From NCBI GenBank assembly GCA_964019135.1, contig OZ025265.1, positions 22,419,143 to 22,483,142 on the forward strand: DNA of 64,000 bases, read 5' to 3'. Below, piece after piece: positions 13,561 through 26,847 of this stretch. The stretch is from Arenicola marina (lineage: Eukaryota; Annelida; Polychaeta; Arenicolidae). Made by a program: the position numbers and the translations under genes. The notes under the pieces are model-generated. The model saw only the letters and a list, made by a program, of their open reading frames with translations, did no database searches and had not been told where the DNA came from. Numbering within the stretch: the stretch's first letter is position 1; the number at the start of each line of letters is the position of its first letter.

Positions 13561-14777
13561 GCAACCAATATTCCTAGACGTGGATCGCTGGCGCGACGTA
13601 GACAGCAAACAGAGCAATCCTGTCTCGCTACTCTGCAGTCCGGCCAGGACAGTCATTGGTTTCAATCGGGGCCTGGCGCCCAAATGCAATATAAAGGAAT
13701 ACAAATTAGGCATTCTCCGGTAAAATCCTTTATCAGCTAAAGGTCAAGGTCGCACTAAGAGACACATGTCGACCAATCACGGTCGGCCATGATATTTACT
13801 GCGGGCCTTCCACCCATGGACAAATGAACGGAAGAGTCACCGAGGCGGACCTATGGTCATAGCCCATTGATTCTCATCCTAGGCTTCAAGGACGAGATAC
13901 GAAAAAAATGGTTAAGCTGAAAGTCCGAACCTTGCAGTGAATCAATTATTATTGTGGCCTTCATTTCTTCGTTTGGGAATTTAGATACGTATTGCTATAT
14001 AGCGGTTGGAAATTTCGCGCTTTAAATCTCTACTAGCATTTCTGGAGCTGGAGTCTTTGCGGCGGATCCACTGTGATACCTCTCATGTTTAAGTTGCATA
14101 ATAAAGTATGATCTCCATAACCCGCTCAGTAGTAAAAACCCAAATCCCGTATCCACTGTCCAATCTATAAGTCAAATGAAAATACAGCAATAGTTGCGGC
14201 ATCAATCTTATTCTTTTTATTTTTATCCAGATCATGTGTACGGGTAAATCATATACTCACGGCAAAAAGATACGTACCACTTTTATTTTTGTCCTATAAC
14301 AATATATGGTTTCAATAATTATCCCTAAACAACGAACTGTGAATGGGGCCGTGGGGCTATATTTCTAGAAATCTCCGTTAGTTACGCCTGACTGTTCTTG
14401 ATGCACACCATTGTCTTTCTCTTATGTGATGAACACTGTGATGAACACTGTTATGAAAATACAAATTTGGTGATTAAGATAACTTTTATAATAAGAAGTG
14501 CGTTTCTTTTCTCCATCAGTATGTATGAGATTCCAAACATTGCTGTCCTTCAAGCTGTGAGACAAAATTTATATACCATACTTCCAGGTTAACGACACAT
14601 GATGCATAGTAGTAAATTAGCCTGTCTAAATATCATTCCCTTTACATAAACGACAATATCAAATGCTTTTGTACAAACTATTTTGTACCGTGCGATGACG
14701 CCATCTTGACAATTCGCAAAGACTAAAAATAATACCCAGAATGCATTGCATGCATTTATATATGTGTAAATTTGTAA

Positions 14778-15180
14778 GTTCGGATAGATGTGGATTTTGT
14801 CATAATGATTTAAAACTCTTGAACACCTTTTTTACCACTGTCAAATAGTAAAACCATTGTGGGAAGACTTGAAGCGTTTACTTGACGAGAACACCGAATA
14901 TAATGTCAGCACCTTCATTTCTGTATAAATCGGGGATGTTAGGTGCTACTTTACCAACTTGTGGTCCACTTGTAAACCATATGTTTGTTAATAGTCAAAA
15001 AGTATATATATAATTGCAAATGAACCCAGCGTATACCGCATGTAAGTGGGATGTGGAACGCCATCAGGTATTATTACGTGGTAGAAAGTTTTAAAGTAAA
15101 ACATCAGCAAAATTTATCTGAACAGATTTTAAAGCGGAAATGGAAACCACTTGAGGTGCTTTTTGCAGAATCCTGAATGC
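14778..15180 (+). mobile_element. L1/Tx1-like LINE C-terminal remnant
   Basis: One frame gives DRCGFCHNDLKTLEHLFYHC followed by IVKPLWEDLKRLL, a CCHC-type C-terminal motif and downstream stretch typical of L1/Tx1 ORF2. A second frame near 15040 gives CKWDVERHQ, also typical of that tail. Both are short and followed by stops: a decayed 3' fragment. Confidence 0.65.
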
Positions 15181-16282
15181 ACTACTACTTATTATAAACT
15201 AGTCACGCGTTTTTTCGCCTGTGGACTATATTCAATGTTGTAATTTTCTTGGTACTATTATAGAAATAAACCATATATAAAAAAAGAAAAAAAACAAACA
15301 AGAATGCAGTGCATGCACATGCAGTGGCGTCCCACGGCGGAATAAGCTGAACTATGAAGTTGGAATGATTTGGAAAGTCGCCTATTGGTAGAATGTGGAT
15401 TTCAAACCACAACCCACATAGAGGCACCTCTGTTTGTTATGACAGACGACCCACTGATAGATGGCACTTGCCTGTGGTATTGACTCAAATTATTGACCCA
15501 GTCCCTGCGTCTTGCAGGGTGAGCAGGCCAGTTTATGGGGGATTGATTACAGGAAAACAACCCAACGCCAATAACAGGGAGACAAGGTTAGATTAAATCG
15601 GCCTTCACTCATCAAAGTGCCATAAAATGACGATATAACTCCCTACAATGCCAAGCTGGGGCCGGCGGCTGGTGTCTCAACGCGACCCTAGGTGGCAGCA
15701 CTTCTCGTCGTCCCGGGGGGATTCTCCGAGCGGTGGGACTGGCTAGAGGGCGTAAAACGTCGACCTTTATACGATTTCCCCTTTAGAGTGCGTGCGCATC
15801 ACGTGCAAAGGTACCATATGAGGGTGATCCCAGGAATGGGGCGAGGGTGTTCAGGGGGTGGGGGCTGGGATGGGAGGGGGGGGGGATTTGTGGCGGCGGG
15901 GCAGTAGCGCCACGGGAAATAAAAGGAAGATAAACAAGTGGGATGAATTTTAAAAGAGGCACGGGGGAGGGAGGGTGTGCGGTTTTTGCGGGAGGTTTTT
16001 GCGGGGGTCGGGGTAACGCAGGGGGTGAAGATGGTGGGGGAAGAGGCGACTCATTATTACAATGATGCAGCGTCCTTTGATCAATAAGTTGCATTACGGT
16101 AACCAAATTAATGACTAATACCATTAGAAACATACCACACGTTGTGTCGCACCCCCCGCCCTCCCCTCCCTACACACACTGAACCCCATGAATCTCATTC
16201 TCTATTGTGACACTGACTGCTAAATGCCCCCCAACCCCCTCTCCTCTCTGTACCCTATCCACGCATCCTCCTCCCCCCCCCA

Positions 16283-16348
16283 CCATGCGGCCATGCACCA
16301 TGCGGCCATGCACCATGCGGCCATGCGGCCATGGACCATGCGGCCATG
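16283..16348. repeat. 15-bp tandem repeat
   Basis: About four units of ATGCGGCCATGCACC and variants. Confidence 0.8.
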
Positions 16349-16727
16349 ATAGGGATAGGGCTGGCCTATCAGAGCACACTCGACCACAGCCGAACGCGCT
16401 ACCCATTAGGAACAGCCAACGGGTGTTAATAAACCATTGGTATCACCTGTCTGGTATTGATTGGTTCAAAAAAGTAGGACTCGGTGCCGACACACCTGAA
16501 GTTATATCTGTTCTTTGGCAAAAAGCAACAGGCTTTGCCATGTTTTATTATTTTATTATTATTGATCAGGTGAATCCACTCTTTATTAGCTGGTGGCATA
16601 TGCATAACAGGTATGACAAACAGCCAGGCGCTGTAGACGCGCATAAACTGAGGGCCTTCAACTGTTTGCCTGCTTTGCCCTACCGTGATGCAATGTAGAT
16701 GGTAAGTTACCATGGTAAGTCACCATT

Positions 16728-17125
16728 ACTGTAACACCAGACAGCTATAACTCAACCCTTTAAGCTTATGTTATTTTCCGTGGCTGGACTTCCCAGAATG
16801 CAACTGGACCGGCAATCCATCACTAGATAAGGAATCTAGAGGGAAATGGAGTCCCCTATTTAGATCCGATGCCGCAATGGCTGCTTGACCTTTCAGTCTA
16901 CAATACAGCCGAGAAGCTACAATAAAACCAGACAGCATGGAATCAACCCTTAAAGCCGATGATTTGTATGTGTCTGGTCTTAATAAAAACCCCATGGACC
17001 GAGTAATCCGTGACAGGACATGGGGGTCCGACGGAGGAGGGCGGGGTGTTAAGGGAATCACCTATTTAGACTCGATGTGGCAAGGCCTGTATGGCCTTAC
17101 CAGACCAGCCACCACGCCGCCCAGT
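16728..17125. repeat. diverged about 205-bp tandem duplication
   Basis: ACCAGACAGC...CAACCCTT...AAGC and CCTATTTAGA recur in order about 205 bp apart. No coding signal. Confidence 0.5.
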
Positions 17126-18167
17126 AAAGCTGACCCACGGGACTAACTGCGTCCACCTCTCAGACCATGCGCTCGCAGCGCCGTTATCCGCCCCAGCGGC
17201 AGAAGGACACACCAGTGTGGCAGGCAAACAAAGGAGCCCATGCAGACCGACAGACCAGACATGTGTAATCCACATACTTTAGTCCACTGACACCATGTTA
17301 TCCGAGCAATTAATAACGTTTCCGTGGGGGTGTTTTCTGGCACTGTTGCACCCTTCGGTCTATATTGATGTATCCGATCATTCAGTCTCACAGTTTGCGC
17401 TGCGGCTTCGTCCGAGGAGCAAAATAAATATACTATTCCACACCGTTACAGGTAATTCACGCAATAGCAACACGCCGTCTGTGTCATATTTTGTGCCGAT
17501 TCGTCCTGGTGTAAAACGTGAAATAGGACGGATGGAAGCAATCAGTGACTGATTTTCAAGTAGTTTCTTCTGTGAATGATGGTGCGTGTTATTTGTCCCA
17601 CTGCTTACTCCTCAGTGACTGGCTATTTATTCCGACATTATAGTCCAGGAATGACGTAATTCCATACTTCAAAGGAAGGTCTATCACAATCCTTGCCATG
17701 CTGTGGGAGCCCTGTGCTCCGAATTCGCTTTTGTAGTGGCTCTCCCGTTGGTCTTCCTTTAACACAGTGCCATCTAGTGGCTTACGACGAAATCTCGCTG
17801 CGCTGTGATATCCCTGCGTAATCCGCCGTCAGAGGGAGACACCACTGGTAGAGAGCACATTTCCATGCTCCCAAATGGATTGGAAGACGAAAAGGGCTGC
17901 CATCTAGCGCCCAGTCGCGGCGACAATGAGGCGGCACAGGGAACGAGCGACCGACCGACCCAGCACCCGACCCTGGACGCTGGGCGCTGGCTGTCTCAGT
18001 ACAACGGTCCTGCCTCCTCTGCCCTCCCATTGACTCCCGCTTGTCGTGCAATATTCTGCAAGGCAACCCACGGTAGCAAAACAGCAACCAGCGATCGCCC
18101 AGTGGGAAAATCTTGGCTCTTAGAAAGAACACATGTTATAAACTAAGCCGTGGCTTTTGATGGCGAC

Positions 18168-18177
18168 AGAGAGCGAA

Positions 18178-18209
<32 letters not shown>

Positions 18210-18362
18210 GGGGGGTGGAGAGAGAGACGGGGGGAGATGGGAGAGAGAAGAGACAGGGAGAGGGGGAGATGGGAGAGAGAAGAGACAGGGAGAGAGAGGA
18301 GACACAGAGAGAAGACAGCGAGAGAGAAGAGACAGAGGGAGAGACACAAGAGAGAGATAGAT
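18168..18362. repeat. GA-rich simple sequence
   Basis: (GA)n, a G run of about 16 and irregular GAGAGACAGGGAGA units; purine-rich on the plus strand. Confidence 0.85.
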
Positions 18363-18674
18363 ATATGTATAGGTACTACAGCGAGAGAGAGGACAGAGTT
18401 AGAGAGCGATCGTGCATACATCCAGCCTTTTGTATGACGTCAGATGGGAAGCTCAAGCAGGATGAGATACGGACGCGTAAAGGATGCCGCAAAAATATAG
18501 GACACTGTCGGGCACGGTGTGCCTTGCCCTCACCAGGGAGAGAGATAGAGGAGGGGGGCGGGGGGGGGGGAGGCTGGTGTGTGGCTCGTCTTCATGGGGC
18601 AGTGGCGGACAGTGGCGGAAAGTGGCGGACAGCTATCGTGTCTTTGGCCATCGAGTTCGCGCGGATAGCAGCAG

Positions 18675-19175
18675 CAGCTGTGAGAGTCCTACCCGCGAGG
18701 CGGCCACAGCAGCTGTGAGGGTCCTACCCGCGAGGCGGCCACGGCAGCTGTGAGGGTCCTACCCGCGAGGCGGCTACGGCAGCTGTGAGGGTCCTACCCG
18801 CGAGGCGGCCATGGCAGCTGTGAGAGTCCTACCCGCAAGGCGGCCACGGCAGCGGTGAGGGTCCTACCCGCGAGGCGGCCTCGGCAGCTGTGAGGGTCCT
18901 ACCCGCGAGGCGGCCACGGCAGCTGTGAGGGTCCTACAGGCGAGGCGGCCACGGCAGCTGTGAGGGTCCTACCCGCGAGGCGGCCACGGCAGCTGTGAGG
19001 GTCCTACCCGCGAGGCGGCCACGGCAGCTGTGAGGGTCCTACCCGCGAGGCGGCCACGGCAGCTGTGAGGGTCCTACCCGCGAGGCGGCCACGGCAGCTG
19101 TGAGGGTCCTACCCGCGAGACGGCCTCGGCAGCTGTGAGGGTCCTACCCGCGAGGCGGTCACGGCAGCTGTGAGA
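18675..19175. repeat. 35-bp CpG-rich minisatellite (about 14 units)
   Basis: Unit core GGCAGCTGTGAGGGTCCTAC followed by CCGCGAGGCGGCCAC. Every unit holds a CAGCTG E-box and several CpGs. Confidence 0.9.
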
Positions 19176-20603
19176 GACGCTGGGCTGGATCTGTCAGTGG
19201 CGGTGACGGAGGGGTGTCGTGGCTGGAAGTGACATGAGCGGAGGAAGGGGTTTGGGGTAGGGGTGTGGGAGCAGGGCTGAGAGAGGTCAGGGCGGAGCGG
19301 GAGGGTGGGGGTGTCGTGGAGCGGCGGAGAGGGGGGGGGGGTGAGGGGAGGGGGGGGGGCGGTGGTGAGCGACTGAGAGTGACCGGGGTGGGGACACGTA
19401 GCTATTGCTGACCAGAGAGTGCCTCGTTGTATGAATATATATTGCCGGCAGCTCTTAGGCCAGTAGGTGGAGCTGTGGCCCTCCAACTGCCTGGTTACCG
19501 ATAAACACAGCTGTGCCGGACAACACCAGTGTGGCGTGTGTGGACCCACCCCCCCCCCCACACACCCACCCGACCCCCCCCCCCCGACCCCCCGTCGACG
19601 TCGATCACACGGTCACCGTGTCTTCCCCTCCTCCCCATCCCAGGCTCCAATTTACCCGACCCTGTCACCCTTATATTATGGCACATGCTTGTAAACCATA
19701 CTGATGCCCTCTCTCTACCCATAGCCACTGTCACCACATATGAGCAATGCACACAGCCCAACTGTTACCACCCACTAGAAACTCACCCGCCCAGGGTCAG
19801 ACCCGGCTGGTGAGGCAACATCCATTCCAAGGTTACAGCAGGTTGGGCTGCAGACCAACAGGTCCTGCATTCGTGCCCTGGCACTGCCGTTGGGTCATGT
19901 CTTATTCAACTTCATTCATTGTTTCCTAGGGGTCTATTGACTCAATTTAGCCTTCATGTCCCCCAAAGTGGCCTAAAACATCGTCTTTTGCTGTTTTGTG
20001 ACAGACCTTAATGATGTATACAACCCTCAACCCGACGTATCCTGTACCCACGCTACCTTCCGCCAGTCGTTCCCATCGCAATCTCTCATTGTATCGTCAT
20101 TAAGCTTTACAATGCAATCTCCTTCAGCCTCACCCCCTCCACCACCCGCCTTGTTCGTCCCCAGGCCACCCACCCACCACCATCTCTCCTACCTCATCCC
20201 TCCGCCATCACCACCACCTTTTTGCTCCTGCACCACCCACCTATCAGCCTATATATCCTCAAACCACCCCGGACAATCTTTCCTTACACCCCACGCCACC
20301 TCCCCCGCCCCCACTCCCTCTCCGCCATTCGACCCTCTTTCCTGGTGACAGACAGCAAATTGGAAATAAAAAAGCGAAGAATAAACCTCTGGCGTCTGGT
20401 TCTGCTATCATAATGGCGTCTCGTCCTTTGTGACGCTCTCCAGGCAGGCGGCGCCACCAGTTTGATAACGTGGCGGAGTCAGTCTGGCTGCTATAGGAAT
20501 CCTATGTACAGCATACACAGAATATGGTGGACACAGGTGCGTAGAACTCATATTACCATGAGCAACAGAAGACCTGTCACAGTCTGTATCCACGGCCTTA
20601 TTA
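19176..20603. other. no gene recognised
   Basis: G-rich then C-rich low-complexity DNA; the open frames are Pro-rich by composition. Confidence 0.6.
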
Positions 20604-22540
20604 ATACAAACAGTACACAAACCAGTAGGTGAGTAGGACGTTAAGAACACAAACAGTACCCAAACCAGTAGATGAGTAGGACGTTAAGAACACAAACAGT
20701 ACACAGACCAGTAGGTGAGTAGGACGTTAAGAACGCAAACAGTACACAGACCAGAAGGTGAGTAGGACGTTAAGAACACATTCAAACAGTGCACAGACCA
20801 GTAGGTGAGTAAGACGTTAAGAACACAAACGGAACACAGACCAGTAGATGAGTAGGACGTTGAGAACACAAACAGTACACAGACCAGTAGGTGAGTAAGA
20901 CGTTAAGAACACAAACGGAACACAGACCAGTAGGTGAGTAGGACGTTAAGAACGCAAACAGTACACAGACCAGAAGGTGAGTAGGACGTTAAGAACACAA
21001 ACAGTACACAGACCAGTAGGTGAGTAGGATGTTAAGAACACAAACAATACACAGACCAGTAGGTGAGTAGGACGTTAAGAACACAAACAGTACACAGACC
21101 AGTAGGTGGGTAGGACGTTAAGAACACAAACGGAACACAGACCAGTAGGTGAGTAGGACGTTAAGAACGCAAACAGTACACAGACCAGAAGGTGAGTAGG
21201 ACGTTAAGAACACAAACAGTACACAGACCAGTAGGCGAGTAGGATGTTAAGAACACAAACAGTACACAGACCAGTAGGTGAGTAGAATGTTAAGAACACA
21301 AACCGTACACAGACCAGTAGGATAGTAGAACGTTAGTAACACAAACAATGCACAGACCAGTAGGACGTTAAAAACACAAACAGTACACAGACCAGTAGGT
21401 GAGTAGGATGTTAAGAACACAAACAGTACACAGACCAGTAGGTGAGTAGGATGTTAAGAACACAACCCGTACACAGACCAGTAGGATAGTAGAACGTTAG
21501 TAACACAAACAATGCACAGACCAGTAGGACGCTAAAACACAAACAGTACACATACCAGTAGGAGGTTAATAACACAAACAGTACACAGACCAGCAGGATA
21601 GTAGGACGCTAGTAACACAGAGTGCATAGACAAGTAGGACGTTAAAAACACAAACAGTACACAGACCAGTAGGTGAGTAGGACGTTAATAACACAAACCG
21701 TACACAGATCAGTAGGACAGTAGAACGTTAGTAACACAAACAGTGCACATACCAGTAGGACGTTTAAAAACACAAAAAGTACACAGACCAGTAGGTGAGT
21801 CGGACGTTAAGAACACAAACAGTACACATACCAGTAGGACCATAATAACACAAACAGTACACATACCAGTTGGGCAGTAGAACGTTAATAACACAAACAG
21901 TACACAGACCAGTAGGACGTTATTAACACAAACAATACACAGACCAGTAGAACGTTAATAACACAAACATTGCACAGACCAGTAGGACGCTAATAACACA
22001 AAGATTGCACAGATCAGTAGGACAGTAGGACGTTCATAACACAAACAGTACACATACCTGTAGGACGCTAATAACACAAACAGTACACTGACTAGTAGGA
22101 CAGTAGGACGTTAATGACACAAGCAGTACACAGACCAGTAAGACAGTAGGACGTTAATAACACAAAAAGTACACATACCAGTAGGGCAGTAGAACGTTAA
22201 TAACACAAACAGTATACATTCCAGTAGGACGTTAATAACACAAACAATGCACAGACCAGTAGAATGTTAATAACACAAACAATACACAGACCCGTAGAAC
22301 GTTCATAACACAAACAGTACACAGACCAGTAGGTGAGTAGGACGTTAAGAACACAAACAGTATACAAACCAGTAGGACGTTAATAACACAAACAGTACAC
22401 AGAACAGTAGGACGTTAATAACGGAAACAGTGCACAGACCAGTAGGACTGTAGGACGTTAATAACACAAACAATACACATACCAGTAGGACGTTAATAAC
22501 ACAAACAATACACAGACTAGTAGGACGTTAATAACACACA
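20604..22540. repeat. 43-bp minisatellite with embedded GTGAGT (about 50 units)
   Basis: Full unit core CAGTAGGTGAGTAGGACGTT then AAGAACACAAACAGTACACA. From about 21,330 many units lack the GTGAGTAG block and are about 34-36 bp, showing at least two unit types. Confidence 0.9.
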
Positions 22541-25193
22541 CGGGAGCGCTCGTCATAGCCCGGTGACAGTGTGCAAGAGAGAGACAATTAAATGTAATAT
22601 CTAATACAGTTTGTCGGGATGATACTGTTCAGGAAGAGGTCTACACTTGGCCTGCAGACGCTTCCCCCTGGGACGCAATACCTCGTAATCCACAATGGAA
22701 TAAATAAATGTAATTTTTTAACAATTTTCTTCTTTTTTCTTACTCTTGTCGCGGATTCTGCGATGAAGAATTTTGCCCTTTTGTCCAGTGGAATGGGTGT
22801 GGGGATGGGACATGTGACGCTACATCTACCCCCCTCTCATCCCCGCCACTCCTGTCTCTGCCCTATCCCCCAGTCCACGTTCCTGTCCTCGCCCAGACAG
22901 ATCTCCACACCTGTCGCTGTTACAGAATGGGAACCAAATACAGGTGAATATACCAGAGGTTTTCAGGCTGTATAACTACGGTTATTTTCATCCAGGAAGA
23001 ATGTTAATTGCTATTGTATAATGCCTACAGCACACGCTACCAGCAACCACTGTTTGCACGCCTGAATGTCCACTCAGACAAGGTAAATGTAGGCTTGTGT
23101 TGATGGATCAGTAATGTCGCCTGGATCGTGTACGACACATCGGGTCGCTGATGGTAGGGGAATCGTTTACTATCCTCCCTAGTCCCCCTTTCATACACTT
23201 CACACCCCCCCTCCCTCCCCACCAGATTTCCGTGTGTGTTTTATTGTGTCTTGCAATGAACTTACAGGCTCTTGATTTGGCATTTCAGGATTGATTTTGT
23301 AAAATGGAAAGAACCTTTAAATAAACGGGCTCCACCCTCCCTTCCTTTTCCCATTGACGCGACATGACCAATAGTGGCTAAAGCGTCCTGAATATACAAC
23401 CAATCTGCCGTGGCACAATATGGGGTCAATATGATCGTATTTGTCACATGCTAATCCCAACACTGCTTTATTACCATAACAACCATCCACTCCTCTAACC
23501 CCCCCCCTCCTCCCACCTGACCTTGACCCTGCGTCACGCCAGTAGTAACGCCGGTAAAAAACTACAATAACAGTCGCGATTAATTCAGTACCAGATCCGC
23601 ACAAGGGGATTTCCTATGCTCACATAGAGATTCCCTCCCCCCTCCCGCGCGCCCTCAAGTGAGTGAGAAGCGAGCGCCACCTAGCGGAGGACTGGGGAGG
23701 GGGGGGGGGGCAGCGGGACTTGAACTTTGGACTTCCGGCCCAAGAAGCGATCCATTTGGGAGTGCGCAGGCGGCTTACCCTAGATACCACGCTCTCGCGA
23801 CTCCCAGGAAAATGATCACGTGCTTTATTGATCCTCGCGGGCGATAGATGGCGTGTCGCAGGTCAAAGGTAGGAGAACGATCGATCTAGGGGGGGGGGTG
23901 TAGTGATAACTCCCGCCACCCCCCCCCCCCCCGCTGCCTACTGACACGTGCATATTCCATAGAAGGCATTGTACATATACGTCCATGGAATTGTTATTAA
24001 ATGGATATATCCTCATACGAATTTCTTCTATATAGCCACACGAATAATAACACCATGCACACGGGGCAATAATATAAAATGTAGCGTTATCATTGATATC
24101 TTATTTAATCATTACCACTAGATTCTATAGTTAATAAATTCTGATTAATTTCAGAAGTGTGCCATATTAGAAGGCTGCTTATCGTTGCGTACTTACTTTG
24201 TTTCACTTGACGATGCCATTCCCAATTAGTATCCGATGAATGTGGAATTCCTTCAGTTGTTTCAATGTACGGTTCGCCCCAGACTTCCCTGTTTACAATA
24301 TAAGATAGATATCACATCATAAACTGTGTCGTGCCCAGACTTGAGAAGCACGGTCTGTAGGGTAGGCCTTCTGGCAGATTGTGCCTGCTGAGCTGATTGT
24401 TCGTCCTGGGACAGGGCTGGGGACGGTGGCTAGGGGCGGTGGGGGGAGGGGGGGGGGAGGGGGGCACATCTTGATTAGCGCTTATCTCGTGCGCTCGCCA
24501 ACGCTGTATGACACGCCCCACGTGGATGTATCCATGGCAACACGACTATGACTCACACACGTCGGTTATCCGGTTGACATTGTCATGAAAGATTTCACCC
24601 GTTGTATCATCTAGAGTCAGGTAACTAAGGTAAAGTGTGTGTGTGTGTGTGTGGGCGGGGAGGTGGGGGGGGGGCTATTTGCCTACAATTGTCCACGTGA
24701 GATGTTGTTTTGTCTTGTTTTGACGAATATGATGTCACGTGACGTTTTCCCAGGATTGCGATTGAGTTATATTAATATTAATGTCAAGGTCACATGGGTA
24801 TATTGGTGTTTGACGCAATCTTTGGTACGCCCCCCTCCCCCCCCCAACAATGACCGTATCCCCGTCTTACTCCTCCACCACCTTCCTCGACTCGAGCTAA
24901 GAAATTTCCGACATTTGCTGCATGTAATGTTGCATGAAAGGTTGAAATTGCTTAACTGGTCAACTAATGTATAATATCTTCTGATCCAGGTTTGTTGTTA
25001 GGGTTCGCCGCACTTGTATATCTATTAGCTCCTCAAGCGATGTATATTGATATCTATATAAGCTTGTTTACGATTTATACCACTTTTTATGACTTGCATG
25101 TACTTGGATTATCTATTTTGAAATTTAAAAATAAAAAAACACAAAGCGAAAAAGTAAATTGGAACCGTTAGCTTCTGACAAATCCAAGCAATA
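22541..25193. other. no gene recognised
   Basis: Several long G or C runs (for example near 23700, 23910-23930, 24440-24465) and a SINE tail. No coding signal. Confidence 0.6.
23310..23408 (+). mobile_element. SINE 3' fragment
   Basis: Short copy of the SINE body and tail (CCCATTGACGCGACATGACC, then GGCTAAAGCGTCCTGAATAT). Confidence 0.6.
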
Positions 25194-26105
25194 TCAATGT
25201 CATATTGTGTGTCCTAACGAATCAACGTCATATTGTGTGTCATAACGAATGAATGTCATATTGTGTGTCATAACGAATGAATGTCATAATGTGTGTCATC
25301 GCGAATCAATGTCATATTGTGTGTCATCGCGAATCAATGTCATATTGTGTGTCATCGCGAATCAATGTCATATTGTGTGTCATCGCGAATCAATGTCATA
25401 TTGTGTGTCATCACGAATCAATGTCATATTGTGTGTCATCGCGAATCAATGTCATAATGTGTGTCATCGCGAATCAATGTCATATTGTGTGTCATCACGA
25501 ATCAATGTCATATTGTGTGTCATCGCGAATCAATGTCATATTGTGTGTCATCACAAATCAATGTCATATTGTGTGTCATAACGAATCAACGTCATATTGT
25601 GTGTCATAACGAATGAATGTCATATTGTGTGTCATAACGAATGAATGTCATAATGTGTGTCATCGCTAATCAATGTCATATTGTGTGTCATCGCGAATCA
25701 ACGTTATAATGTGTGTCATCGCGAATCAATGTTATAATGTGTGTCATCGCGAATCAATGTTATAATGTGTGTCATCGCGAATGAACGTTATAATGTGTGT
25801 CATCGCGAATCAATGTTATAATGTGTGTCATCGCGAATCAATGTTATAATGTGTGTCATCGCGAATCAATGTCATATTGTGTGTCATCGCGAATCAATGT
25901 TATAATGTGTTTCATCGCGAATCAATGTCATAATGTGTCATCACTAATCAACGTTATATTATTTGTCATCGCGAATCAGTGTCAAAATGTGTGTCATCGC
26001 GAATCAATGTCATAATGTGTGTCATCAATGTCATATTGTGTGCCAACCGGAATTCATGTCATATTGTGCGTCATTGCGAATCAATGTCATAATGTCTCTC
26101 ATAGC
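25194..26105. repeat. 28-bp minisatellite (about 32 units)
   Basis: Unit core AATCAATGTCATATTGTGTG then TCATCGCG. Variants (TATAATG for CATATTG; ATAACG for ATCGCG) occur in blocks, giving a higher-order pattern. Confidence 0.9.
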
Positions 26106-26734
26106 CACCTTTCATCTGTCAAGCCAGCGTGTGTGAAGTTACGTCTGTGTCTTTAACGAGCACGTTATGCTTGACCCAACCGTCGCCAAAGCCAGTGCCA
26201 ACCGGAGTGGCATTCCGGAGAAAAAACAACAACAATACGAACACTCTGATTAACTTTATCAAGACTTAGGCCTATCTATTTACCAAACAGACATTATTGA
26301 GAAAACAAATGTTGAGCAGGAGCTGTTTAACTGCAGGAAGTAGCCTTATTCCGAGCCACATTAACATTAGGTTTGACAGCTTTGTCCAAAACTCAAACCG
26401 ATGTTTGCACACCCGGATTTCTCAGGGCCGCTTTATTTTCATCAATGTTGTTACACTGATTCGTAGCGAAATTAATTGAGAGAAACATGGGGAGTTCTGC
26501 AGACATAATAGCACCATTATAGACACGGGGACGTATAACACGCTGCACACTATGTATTAATATTAAATCCAGGACTTAGCAGAGCATGACGGGACGATAC
26601 CGGATAAATGGAATGAATGCCCCCGCATTAGGTACGAAAGCAAGACTTTGGAAAGCGACGACAGGGGCCAGGGAGGCCGACCGGAAAGTCTGTCGAATGA
26701 GAGGTTGAGGTTCCCAGTGCTTTTACACATGACG
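26106..26734. other. 3' flank of IkB copy A
   Basis: No gene. TTTATT at 26432-26437 is AATAAA on the gene strand, about 370 bp past the stop, a possible polyadenylation signal. Confidence 0.4.
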
Positions 26735-26847
26735 TCATTCATCGTCTGTGTCATCGACTGACATGTCGACGTCACTCATCGTCCGTGTCATCGCCTGACA
26801 TATCGACGTCATTCATCGTCCGTGTCATCGCCTGACATATCGACGTC
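26735..26847. repeat. 37-bp minisatellite at the 3' end of IkB copy A (about 3 units)
   Basis: Three 37-bp units with the core TCATCGTCCGTGTCATCG run across the last codons and stop of IkB copy A into its 3' flank. The gene-proximal unit encodes the acidic tail. Because 37 is not a multiple of three, the next unit falls out of frame after the TGA stop. Confidence 0.85.

Larger units (their letters stand above)
11658..14777. other. no gene recognised
   Basis: GC-rich with long G runs up to about 12150, then ordinary intergenic sequence. Holds the AT microsatellite and a SINE tail listed separately. Confidence 0.6.
15181..18167. other. no gene recognised
   Basis: G-rich at 15840-16040, C-rich near 16150-16280, a 15-bp repeat and a diverged tandem duplication. 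No exon-like conserved protein segment seen. Confidence 0.6.

Noticed and set aside
19467-20413. Pro-rich frames as candidate exons
   Set aside because: C-rich low-complexity sequence; no flanking splice signals or family resemblance.
25249-26015. Cys/His-rich frames of about 110 codons resembling metal-binding repeats
   Set aside because: Come from the 28-bp minisatellite, whose length is not a multiple of three; overlapping frames give the same peptide.
25194-26105. CRISPR-like array
   Set aside because: Units are contiguous without unique spacers, and the host is an animal.
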